This document shows, piece after piece, positions 1 through 6,894 of a DNA stretch of 23,959 nucleotides. Made by a program: the position numbers and the translations under genes. Below the pieces are notes generated by a model. The model was given only the letters and a program-made list of their open reading frames with translations. It did not search any database and was not told the origin of the DNA. The stretch comes from a virus: positions 1-23,959 of IMG/VR virus record IMGVR_UViG_3300032296_001709. The stretch is one strand, 5' to 3'. Within the stretch, counting starts at the first letter, position 1. Each line of letters starts with the position of its first letter.

Positions 1-104
1 CCGCCGAGGCCGGAGCCCCGAACGCGTTCGGATTGGTCGGCGCGGAGGCGAATCTCCCTGCGCCCCCCTTCTCGCTGTGCTTGCAGGGTCCCGAATCTGG
101 GGAT

Positions 105-149
105 AACCCTGTGGATATGTGGACAACCCTGTGGATATGTGGACAACCC
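105..149. repeat. 20-bp tandem direct repeat, 2.25 copies
   Basis: Two identical consecutive 20-bp units occupy 105-124 and 125-144, followed by the first five bases of a third copy. Each unit contains the half-overlapping motifs TGTGGATAT and TGTGGACAA, so the duplication multiplies DnaA-box-like sites. The exact identity suggests a recent duplication or selection on spacing. Confidence 0.9.
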
Positions 150-287
150 GAGGGTCATGGGTGGCCTTGTGGAAAAAGCTGTGAATATGTTGTGGACAAC
201 CGGGATCGTCAAAAAACCGGCAGGTTGTGGAAAACCTGCCGGTTGTGGATAACCAGTCGACCGCTGAAACCCCTACTCTGTGGAAAA
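110..287 (-). promoter_or_regulatory. Cluster of ten DnaA-box-like 9-mers
   Basis: Ten 9-mers of the form TGTGGNNAN, or one base off, lie in one orientation. They are TGTGGATAT (110, 130), TGTGGACAA (118, 138, 191), TGTGGAAAA (168, 226, 279), TGTGAATAT (180) and TGTGGATAA (244). Read on the minus strand, the site at 244 is the classical DnaA box TTATCCACA. The three TGTGGACAA copies read TTGTCCACA, the form favoured in high-GC actinobacterial origins. The density, about one per 18 bp, resembles a replication origin or DnaA-binding array. No replication gene lies in the window, so the role (phage origin, DnaA titration or a packaging-related array) is inferred. Confidence 0.55.
215..244 (-). 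terminator. Perfect 12-bp hairpin, terminator-like on minus strand
   Basis: AACCGGCAGGTT at 215-226 pairs perfectly with AACCTGCCGGTT at 233-244 around a 6-base loop. On the minus strand the stem runs into six consecutive T residues (complement of 211-216), which is the form of an intrinsic terminator for leftward transcription. On the plus strand no T-run follows. The loop and right flank carry two of the DnaA-box-like motifs, so the dyad may instead belong to that array. No minus-strand gene is visible for it to terminate. Confidence 0.4.
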
Positions 288-308
288 CCCCCGACGAATC
301 GAGGACTC

Positions 309-734
309 ATGCCCCCAGGCTCAAAACCCCAACCGCCAGGCAAATCAGATCAACGCGAATCAGTGTTCAAATGGAACGTTGCTGAACATGAAGGCTGGCA
401 ACACGGCAAAGTCCCGCCCTGCCCCAAAGGCCTTTCCAGCCACGGCCAGAAGGCCTGGAAGACATGGATGAACGCGTGGTGGGCAAGTTTCTATTCAGCC
501 GAAGATTTGCCGGGCCTCGAGTTACTTGTCTTCCTTTATGACCGGGTCATGAAAGAAGAAATCGACGTCACAAAAATCATGCCGCTACTGGATCGGTACG
601 GCATCACCCCGAAGGGACGGCAAGACCTTCGATGGGCACAGTTGCCGGAGAAGAAAGCCGATCCAGTTCTCAGCTCCGATGTTCAAGACGAAATTGCCGA
701 ACGCCGCCAGCAACGCCGAACAAATCTGGCCTGA
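309..734 (+). CDS. Terminase small subunit (P27-like)
   Basis: The 141-residue product fits a phage small terminase, the DNA-recognition part of the packaging motor, which binds the packaging site and recruits the large subunit. Support comes from its position directly before the large terminase, a length typical of the family, a segment RYGITPKGRQDLRW (near residues 95-108) that resembles the C-terminal motif of actinophage small terminases, and a basic C-terminus. I chose ATG 309 because GAGG lies four bases upstream and the longer frame from 33 would translate the non-coding repeats. The stop is six bases before the next ATG, so the pair is probably co-translated. The assignment rests on context plus a short motif; no enzymatic motif is expected. 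Confidence 0.75.
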   Translation: MPPGSKPQPPGKSDQRESVFKWNVAEHEGWQHGKVPPCPKGLSSHGQKAWKTWMNAWWASFYSAEDLPGLELLVFLYDRVMKEEIDVTKIMPLLDRYGITPKGRQDLRWAQLPEKKADPVLSSDVQDEIAERRQQRRTNLA

Positions 735-739
735 TCACG

Positions 740-2365
740 ATGCCCCTTACCCGACTAGTAGCCCCAACAGAATGGCCGACCCTCGGCTGGCAGGTCATTG
801 ATTGGACTGAGCAGTATCTATGTCACGGCCCTGGAGACATCCAAGGCGAACCGTTGGTGTGGGATGAAGAGTTCTGCCAGATCATCCTTGATTGCTACCG
901 GATTTTCCCGAAAGGCCATGAGAACGAAGGCCGAAGGGTTGTGTCCTATTTCGGCATTTCCATGCCAAAGGGAAGAGCCAAATCGGAATTTGCCGGCGCT
1001 TTGGTTTGCGCCGAACTTCTCGGACCGGTCCGATTCGATGGTTGGGACGCCAATGGTGACCCGGTCGGAAAACCTGTCACCTACCCCTTCATTCGGCCGT
1101 TGGCGACGGAGGAAGGCCAGACCGGCAACACCTACGGAAACATTCAGACAATGTTGGAACACGCGCGCGAACTGTTTCCCACCGAATGGCAGTTCAACCA
1201 ACTCGATATCGGGTCAACTCGGACACTTCTAGGCAAGGGCGGCCGATTGGGCGAGGTTCGACCGTCAACAGCCGGCGCCGCTTCAAAGGATGGCGGTAAA
1301 GAATCTTTCGCAGTTGTCGACGAACCCCATTTGTATTACTTGCCGGAGTTGCGGCAAATGCACGCCATGGTTCGTCGAAACACTAGGAAGAGAAAGATTG
1401 CCCAACCTTGGATGTTGGCGACAACCACAATGTTCCAACCAGGTCAACATTCGGTAGCTGAGGATCTTTACGATGAGGCCGAAAAGTTGTTGGAGAAACC
1501 GAAACGATCTTTCGGGTTTTGTTGGCATCATCGGGAAGGGATCATGTCGGAATCTGATTGGGATGACGATGCCGCACAGTTGGCGTCTCTGCGCGAGGCG
1601 TATGGCCCGGCCGCCGATTGGATGGATTTGGCTGGCATGGTTGAACACGAAATCCGTGCCCCCGGTTCCGTAAAAGCCGAAAACGCCCGTTATTTCCACA
1701 ACCTCCGATGGAAGGGCGACCAACGCGCGATCGATCCCGACAAATGGGATGCGTTGGCAGCTCCTTCTTTGAACCCTCAAGGAGGCGAGTTCATCGCTAT
1801 CGGCTTTGATGGTTCGGACCGTGGCGAACACGCCGACGACACTGTCCTTGTCGGATGGGTTCTCACAGAGAAACCCCATTTGTTTCTAATTGATCGTTGG
1901 CGCCGTCCGGAGTTCGCCGGCAGGGACTATCGGGTGCCTCGAGAGGAAATCCGAGAGAAAGTGGCGGAATTGCGGGAAACATATGAAGTTCGACGTTTCG
2001 CGTGCGATCCGCCTGGTTGGCGTGAGGAAATCGACTCTTGGGACAAGGAGTTCGGAGAACGCTATGGAGAACCGGTGGTGGTCGAAGTATTGACAAACCG
2101 TCCGACTCGGATGGGACCGGCCATCGACCGGTTCCTCGAGGCGATCGATGAACAATCTTTCACCCATGACGGTTCAGAGGAGTTGCGGGAATACGCTTTG
2201 AACGCCTTGTTGACGAAGTCAAAAGGTAGAACCGACTTGCCAGCCGTCGTGAAGCCTACAATTGATGCAAAGATCGACGGTTTAGTAGCCGCAATTCTCT
2301 CTTATGACGAGGTAGCCAAGATGTCCCCCGAACAGCCCGTCGCCCCGTTCGCGCTTCTCGCATGA
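740..2365 (+). CDS. Terminase large subunit
   Basis: This 541-aa protein is the ATPase/nuclease motor that packages DNA into the prohead. The N-terminal ATPase domain has a deviant Walker A motif MPKGRAKSE (residues 75-83) and a Walker B motif AVVDEPH (191-197) with the catalytic Glu. The C-terminal nuclease domain has candidate metal-binding acidic residues in FDGSD (D357), ACDPPGW (D423) and AKIDG (D513). The length is normal for HK97/P27-type terminases. The start is ATG 740, just after the small subunit stop; an in-frame upstream extension from 632 would overlap the small subunit gene extensively and is rejected. The stop overlaps the next ATG (ATGA), implying translational coupling. Confidence 0.93.
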   Translation: MPLTRLVAPTEWPTLGWQVIDWTEQYLCHGPGDIQGEPLVWDEEFCQIILDCYRIFPKGHENEGRRVVSYFGISMPKGRAKSEFAGALVCAELLGPVRFDGWDANGDPVGKPVTYPFIRPLATEEGQTGNTYGNIQTMLEHARELFPTEWQFNQLDIGSTRTLLGKGGRLGEVRPSTAGAASKDGGKESFAVVDEPHLYYLPELRQMHAMVRRNTRKRKIAQPWMLATTTMFQPGQHSVAEDLYDEAEKLLEKPKRSFGFCWHHREGIMSESDWDDDAAQLASLREAYGPAADWMDLAGMVEHEIRAPGSVKAENARYFHNLRWKGDQRAIDPDKWDALAAPSLNPQGGEFIAIGFDGSDRGEHADDTVLVGWVLTEKPHLFLIDRWRRPEFAGRDYRVPREEIREKVAELRETYEVRRFACDPPGWREEIDSWDKEFGERYGEPVVVEVLTNRPTRMGPAIDRFLEAIDEQSFTHDGSEELREYALNALLTKSKGRTDLPAVVKPTIDAKIDGLVAAILSYDEVAKMSPEQPVAPFALLA

Positions 2366-2502
2366 AAACCGCTTTGCTGTTTGTCATCGTGGGCCTTGTC
2401 TCTTTGACTGTCGGCCTCGCCCTTTCCCCTCTCCCATGGCTCGCATTTTGTGTCCCTGGGATTGCATTGATAGCCGCCGGCCTCCTCAAGGATGTTGAAT
2501 GA
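2362..2502 (+). CDS. Small two-helix membrane protein
   Basis: A 46-aa product has two hydrophobic stretches (about residues 3-21 and 24-42) separated by Pro-rich turns, and a short acidic tail ending DVE. It reads as a membrane hairpin. The start codon overlaps the large terminase stop and its own stop overlaps the portal ATG, so both junctions are ATGA. That placement makes it a real member of the head operon. Small membrane proteins of unknown role do occur near terminase/portal genes in actinophages. I cannot assign a function; a membrane anchor for head assembly or an exclusion-type protein are only possibilities. Confidence 0.7.
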   Translation: MKTALLFVIVGLVSLTVGLALSPLPWLAFCVPGIALIAAGLLKDVE

Positions 2503-3836
2503 GACTTCTAGACCGCCTCCGAAATGCCGGTGAACCCGAGCGTTCCTATAGCAACGGACTCACTTTTGAAGATGTCCTCGCCATGTTTTCTTTCAACGGA
2601 AACGTTTATCAGGGGATGGCTTCCCCGTTACGGGCACCAGGGCAGGCAGTCTCCGCCAACTTCTCCGGATATGTCCAAGGCGTCTACAACTCTTCTGGAG
2701 TTGTCGCCGGCGCTATCACAGCGCGCGCTTTGTTGATGTCTCAGATTCGGTTTCAGTGGCGTTCGTTGTTGCAAGGCGAAACAGGAAGACTGTTCGGCAA
2801 CACTGAGCTTTCCATTCTTGAACGCCCTGGCGATCTGACACGCGCCGAACTTCTTTACACGGCCGAACAACATAACAGTCTCGCCGGCAATGCCTTCTTT
2901 TACCGCAATGGCGGACAGTTGAAACTTTTGCGTCCGGATTGGGTCACAATCGTTTTCGGTTCCCTCGAGGGTGACATCGACCCAACTACCAGTCTTGACG
3001 CCGAACTTGTCGGCTACACATATCAGCCGGGTGGCCCGACAACTAAAAACGATCCAATCTTTTTGGCACCCTCCCAGGTTGCACATTGGAAACCTGAACC
3101 GGACCCGATGTTCTGGTGGAGAGGCCAATCATGGATTGGTTCGGTGCTTTCGGAAATCACAACCGACCGGCAAGCCACAGAGTTCAAATCAAAGTTTTTT
3201 GCTAATGCCGCAACACCACAATTGATTGTCACCCTCGACCCGCACACCACACAGCAACAGGCCACAGATATCGCCGGAGTCATCAATCAGCGCCATGAAG
3301 GTTCCGCCAACGCCTACAAAACTCTTGTTTTGGGTGGCGGAGCTGATGTCACAGTCGCCGGTTCGAATCTTCAACAACTCGACTTGAAAAACACTCAAGG
3401 CGTCGACGAAACCCGAATTGCGCTCAGATCCCGAGTGCCGGCCACTGTTCTCGGCATTTCCGAAGGACTGGCAGGATCCGCTTTGAACGCCGGCAATTAT
3501 TCTCAAACCCGGCGCCTCTGGTCTGATGCATGGTTCACCCCCACAGCACAGAACCTGTGTGCCGCCATGGAACGGATCCTTGCCTTACCGGTCGGCACCC
3601 CAGCGGAACTTTCCTTCGATCAATCCCAAATCATGTTCCTCCAAGAGGATCGCAAAGACGAAGCGGAAATTAGGGCTACACAGGCGTCATCGATGCGGCA
3701 ACTTGTCGAAGCCGGTTATGAACCGTCCACAGTCACAAAGTTCATTGAAACCGGGGATTCCACAGTGCTCACCCATACAGGCGTTTTCAGTGTTCAGTTG
3801 CAAGCCCCAACAAATGGTGAATCCGATGCCGTATGA
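2499..3836 (+). CDS. Portal protein (HK97 family)
   Basis: The 445-aa product is the dodecameric ring at the capsid vertex through which DNA is packaged and to which the tail attaches. Family features include the start RLLDRLRNAG, the segment KFFANAATPQLIVTL near residues 232-246 and the conserved block LGISEGLAGSALNAGNYSQT (about 317-336) typical of HK97-type portals. Length and position between terminase and protease are as expected. The start ATG 2499 overlaps the stop of the small membrane protein. The C-terminus overlaps the next gene by about ten bases. The tail is rich in Glu, Thr and Ser, as often seen. Confidence 0.92.
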   Translation: MRLLDRLRNAGEPERSYSNGLTFEDVLAMFSFNGNVYQGMASPLRAPGQAVSANFSGYVQGVYNSSGVVAGAITARALLMSQIRFQWRSLLQGETGRLFGNTELSILERPGDLTRAELLYTAEQHNSLAGNAFFYRNGGQLKLLRPDWVTIVFGSLEGDIDPTTSLDAELVGYTYQPGGPTTKNDPIFLAPSQVAHWKPEPDPMFWWRGQSWIGSVLSEITTDRQATEFKSKFFANAATPQLIVTLDPHTTQQQATDIAGVINQRHEGSANAYKTLVLGGGADVTVAGSNLQQLDLKNTQGVDETRIALRSRVPATVLGISEGLAGSALNAGNYSQTRRLWSDAWFTPTAQNLCAAMERILALPVGTPAELSFDQSQIMFLQEDRKDEAEIRATQASSMRQLVEAGYEPSTVTKFIETGDSTVLTHTGVFSVQLQAPTNGESDAV

Positions 3837-5379
3837 AGTGACTGACGATGCGGAAGGATGCGACGGCTACGCCGTAATCAAATCTGAAACCGGTGAAATC
3901 ATGGGTTGTCACCTCAGCGAAGCCGAAGCCGAAGACCAACTCACCGCCCTGAACATTGCCGAATATGGTGAAGACAGTCGGGCAGCTGATTCATACCCCC
4001 CAACTGACGGCATGGTCGATGAAGCCCAAAAAGGTTTGGATTGGCGCAGCGAATACGGGCGAGGCGGAACCCGCATCGGAATCGCGCGCGCCCGTGACAT
4101 AGTCAACCGGCGGCAACTCTCAATCGATACTTGGCGTCGGGTCAAAGCCTATTTTGATCGGCACGAAATCGATAAGAAGGCTGAAGGCTGGTCTCCTGGT
4201 GAAGACGGCTACCCCAGCAATGGCCGGATTGCATGGGCTTTGTGGGGTGGAGACGCAGGGCGCAGCCGTGCAACTGCCATCATGGAAAACGTGAACAATG
4301 ATGAAAGGTCCGTCATGGATGATCAAACCCGAAGCATCGAAGGTATTTATCCTGTGACGCCTTTGCAAAACAAACTTTATGAAGACCTCGAGGAAATCGT
4401 CGACATCTTCGGCAAGTTTGATCAGGGCATCGGAGCGCAGGGCGCCCATTACGCCGGACCCGACGTCAACCCTTTCGCCGCTGAAGGGCTTGTTTGTTCT
4501 AACTGTGCATTTTATGAAGGTCCGCGCGCTTGCGAAATTGTTGAAGGCGACATCGACCCGGCCGCAATATGCAAATTCTGGATCATTCCAGAATCTTTAC
4601 TTTCAAACCCCCCGGCTGAACCCGTTGATGAGGAAGAACCCATGATGGAAATGGAATCAGCACGATCAACCGAAAACCGGTCTGATCTTTACCGTGACGT
4701 CCCATTCGAAATTCGTGCGGCCGAAGACACAGGCGACGGGCTTACCCTCACCGGCTACGCCGCCGTTTTCAACCGATCAACCATGATTGACAACTACGAA
4801 GGCCGCTTCGAAGAACGAATCCGACCAGGGGCATTCAAACGATCCATCAACGCCAAAATGCCAGTCCTGCAATTCGAACACGGCCGGCATCCCCTTCTCG
4901 GATCAATGCCACTCGGACAGATCACAAAACTTCGTGAAGACGAACACGGTTTGTATGTCGAAGCACGACTCGCCGACAATTGGCTGATCCAACCAGTTCG
5001 CGATGCCATCGCCTCCGGATCGATCGACGGAATGAGTTTCCGTTTTCAAGTAGTTCGAGACAGTGTCGACGAATCAGGGAACATCCCCGTTCGGACTTTG
5101 GAAGAAGTCAAACTCCTAGAGTTGGGTCCTGTAGTATTCCCGGCATACGAATCGACAAGCGTTGGCGTACGGTCCGCTGATCTGTCACCATTGTTCTCAC
5201 TGCCCCAAAACGATCGGCAAGCGATCGCCAGGGCACTTGTTCTCGGCACCCAACCTGAACCCGCCAGTGATGGCACTTCGGGACGGCCCGCCGAATCGAA
5301 ACCGGACTCGCATACGCACTCCGGACTTACACCCACCCAGCGCAGCTCACAGTTGCGAGAAATCGAAGGAGTCCTCTAA
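3826..5379 (+). CDS. Multidomain prohead maturation protease
   Basis: The 517-aa product is much longer than a usual HK97 prohead protease (about 200 aa). Residues 1-50 are an acidic module (ETGEIMGCHLSEAEAEDQL). Residues 65-152 form a charged module (LDWRSEYGRGGTRIGIARAR, then SPGEDGYPSNGRIAWALWGG) that I recognise from phage structural genes but cannot name. Residues 224-249 hold four cysteines (C224, C227, C236, C249). Residues 285-450 are the protease, with FEHGRHPLLGS (candidate catalytic H352) and IDGMSFRF (candidate S404). The protease trims scaffold and capsid N-termini during maturation. ATG 3826 is chosen; ATG 3814 is a near-equal alternative, and neither has a good ribosome site. 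An internal start at 4642 could release the protease alone. Confidence 0.85.
   Translation: MPYEVTDDAEGCDGYAVIKSETGEIMGCHLSEAEAEDQLTALNIAEYGEDSRAADSYPPTDGMVDEAQKGLDWRSEYGRGGTRIGIARARDIVNRRQLSIDTWRRVKAYFDRHEIDKKAEGWSPGEDGYPSNGRIAWALWGGDAGRSRATAIMENVNNDERSVMDDQTRSIEGIYPVTPLQNKLYEDLEEIVDIFGKFDQGIGAQGAHYAGPDVNPFAAEGLVCSNCAFYEGPRACEIVEGDIDPAAICKFWIIPESLLSNPPAEPVDEEEPMMEMESARSTENRSDLYRDVPFEIRAAEDTGDGLTLTGYAAVFNRSTMIDNYEGRFEERIRPGAFKRSINAKMPVLQFEHGRHPLLGSMPLGQITKLREDEHGLYVEARLADNWLIQPVRDAIASGSIDGMSFRFQVVRDSVDESGNIPVRTLEEVKLLELGPVVFPAYESTSVGVRSADLSPLFSLPQNDRQAIARALVLGTQPEPASDGTSGRPAESKPDSHTHSGLTPTQRSSQLREIEGVL
4630..4644 (+). promoter_or_regulatory. Possible internal ribosome site and start for protease domain
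   Basis: GAGGAAG at 4630-4636 lies five bases before ATG 4642, in frame with the fusion protein. Starting here would give a 245-residue protein beginning MMEMESARSTE, close to the size of ordinary prohead proteases. The same bases encode an acidic run (DEEEP), so the purine-rich string may be coincidental. A weaker candidate lies at ATG 4315, with AAAGG at 4304-4308. Confidence 0.4.
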
Positions 5380-6782
5380 TGGACGAAAAGAACCTTCGTG
5401 AAGGCGTCGAATACGTCAAGTCGGTCCTTCGCGAAATGCACACAAACGCTGAAGAGCGTTCATTTGATCCAGACGAACAGGCTTCATGGGAAGCCGGCGC
5501 AGAGTATGTCCGCACCTCCGAGGCTGAACTAACCGCCCTCGAGGAGCGTAAAGCTCGCATCGCCGACTTTGCACCGGCCGCAACCGAAACAGGAGACGGA
5601 GCTATGGCCTCCATCAACGTCAACACTCACACCGCGCGCGACGCGTTCGACCACAGCACGCTCCCCCATGAGTCGGGAAGCGAACTTCGTGGCCGTGCCC
5701 TCGACGTCATCGAAAAGCATCTTCCGTCCTTCGTCACCGACGAAGCGCGCGAGAATGCAACGAAGATGCTGGAGAAGCGTTCCGGGGATCTGGACATTGT
5801 GGCCCGCCACATCGTCCGCACCTCTTCGCCGGAGTATCTCGAGGCTTTCGAGGATTACTTCCGCGCCCCTGGTGCCGGGGTTCCCCGCATCCTTTCCAAC
5901 GCTGAGGCCCGCACCGCCATGTCGCTCACCGCGGCAAATGGTGGGGTTCTTGTCCCCCAGTTCCTTGACCCGACAATCGTTCTCACCAACGCCGGTTCTT
6001 CGAACCAGGTTCGCGAGATTTCGAATGTGACGTCAATCACGACTGACCAGTGGGATGGTGTCACCTCCGCCGGAGTGACCGCCGAATGGCTTGCAGAGGG
6101 TACGGAAGCGGCAGACGCCACCCCGACTTTCGTTGGCCCGACGATCAACGTTCACAAGGCGGCAGCGTTTCTGTTCGGTTCGTACGAAGTCATCTCCGAT
6201 TCGGGTTTCAACGAGGTTGGCGCACTCATCGCCGACGCTCGCGACCGTCTCGAGGAGGCCGCGCACATCAACGGAACCGGTTCAGGTCAGCCCTACGGGC
6301 TTATCACCCGCCTGTCTGGCACCGGTCCGGTTGTCAACGGCACGTCCGGCGCAGCCGGTGCGGCATCCCTTGTCGCCGCCGACGCTTACGCCCTGGACAA
6401 TGCCCTTGGCGCCCGATTCCGTCGAAGCGCAGCGTTCCTAGGCCCCCGTTCCACCTACAACGCGCTTCGTACCGCAACCGATGCCAACGCTAACTTTTGG
6501 GCGGCATTCGGTGGCGGAGTCCCAGCACAGATGATCGGATACAACACGTATGCGAACGAATCAATGGACACCACCATTGTTTCCGGATCAAACGATTTTG
6601 TCCTCATCCTCGGGGCGTTCGAAAACTACAAGATCATCGATCGCGTTGGCGTCGAGATCATGTATCAGCCGATGGTCATGGGCGCCAACCAGCGTCCGAC
6701 CGGACAGGCCGGCTGGTTCGCCTTCTGGCGTACCGGCGCAGACGTCCTTACCTCCAACGCCTTCAAGGTTCTGAAGGTCTGA
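5379..6782 (+). CDS. Major capsid protein (HK97 fold)
   Basis: The 467-aa product forms the icosahedral shell. The first roughly 75 residues are charged and helical, like the delta/scaffold region that the prohead protease removes. The core includes GGVLVPQFLDPTIV (about 187-200), FLFGSYEVISDSG (about 264-276) and the C-terminal MVMGANQRPTGQAGWFAFWR region, all typical of HK97-type capsids. GAAGGAG at 5365-5371 lies seven bases before ATG 5379, which overlaps the previous stop (TAATG). Codon use is distinct: nine of ten Lys codons are AAG, against 8 of 25 in the next gene, which fits very high expression. An internal ATG at 5604 with AGGAG eight bases upstream could give a form lacking the first 75 residues. 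Confidence 0.93.
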   Translation: MDEKNLREGVEYVKSVLREMHTNAEERSFDPDEQASWEAGAEYVRTSEAELTALEERKARIADFAPAATETGDGAMASINVNTHTARDAFDHSTLPHESGSELRGRALDVIEKHLPSFVTDEARENATKMLEKRSGDLDIVARHIVRTSSPEYLEAFEDYFRAPGAGVPRILSNAEARTAMSLTAANGGVLVPQFLDPTIVLTNAGSSNQVREISNVTSITTDQWDGVTSAGVTAEWLAEGTEAADATPTFVGPTINVHKAAAFLFGSYEVISDSGFNEVGALIADARDRLEEAAHINGTGSGQPYGLITRLSGTGPVVNGTSGAAGAASLVAADAYALDNALGARFRRSAAFLGPRSTYNALRTATDANANFWAAFGGGVPAQMIGYNTYANESMDTTIVSGSNDFVLILGAFENYKIIDRVGVEIMYQPMVMGANQRPTGQAGWFAFWRTGADVLTSNAFKVLKV

Positions 6783-6800
6783 GCGTCTGAAAAGAAGTGA

Positions 6801-6836
6801 ACCGGGCCTCTCAGCGTCGGGGCTGAGAGGCCCGGT
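6801..6836 (+). terminator. Strong hairpin after the capsid gene
   Basis: ACCGGGCCTCTCAGC at 6801-6815 pairs perfectly with 6822-6836 around a 6-base loop GTCGGG. The 15-bp stem starts 18 bases after the capsid stop. No T-run follows (the next bases are CCACAACTCC). It may therefore be an mRNA 3'-end stabiliser or a partial terminator that lowers expression of downstream genes relative to capsid. Such hairpins are common after phage major capsid genes. Confidence 0.6.
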
Positions 6837-6846
6837 CCACAACTCC

Positions 6847-6879
6847 CCCCGATATTTCCCCGATATTTCCCCGACATCC
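6847..6879. repeat. 11-bp tandem repeat before glycosyltransferase gene
   Basis: CCCCGATATTT occurs at 6847-6857 and 6858-6868, followed by a degenerate third unit CCCCGACATCC at 6869-6879. It ends four bases before the AAGGAG ribosome site (6884-6889) of the next gene. It could be a short operator or a replication-slippage product. Confidence 0.7.
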
Positions 6880-6894
6880 CGACAAGGAGCAGTC

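Larger units (their letters stand above)
1..308. other. Non-coding region upstream of terminase
   Basis: No convincing gene is visible here. An open frame does run through it into the small terminase gene, but the peptide it would encode is Trp/Cys/Gly-rich and simply translates the repeats. The stretch holds a 14-bp perfect palindrome at 18-31 (core AACGCGTT), a 20-bp tandem repeat at 105-149, ten TGTGGA-containing 9-mers between 110 and 287 and a 12-bp-stem hairpin at 215-244. In phages the DNA next to the small terminase often carries the cos or pac packaging site. Nothing in the sequence proves that here. Confidence 0.6.

Noticed and set aside
81-109. Possible sigma-70-type promoter TTGCAG with a downstream GATAAC-like -10
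   Set aside because: The spacing is wrong (15 bases for GATAAC) and the -10 fit is poor, so I did not list a promoter.
105-149. CRISPR-like repeat
   Set aside because: The units abut without spacers and there are only two complete copies.
33-308. N-terminal extension of the small terminase to a 233-residue protein
   Set aside because: The added 92 residues merely translate the DnaA-box-like repeats and are Trp/Cys/Gly-rich. ATG 309 has a GAGG upstream and gives a normal family length.
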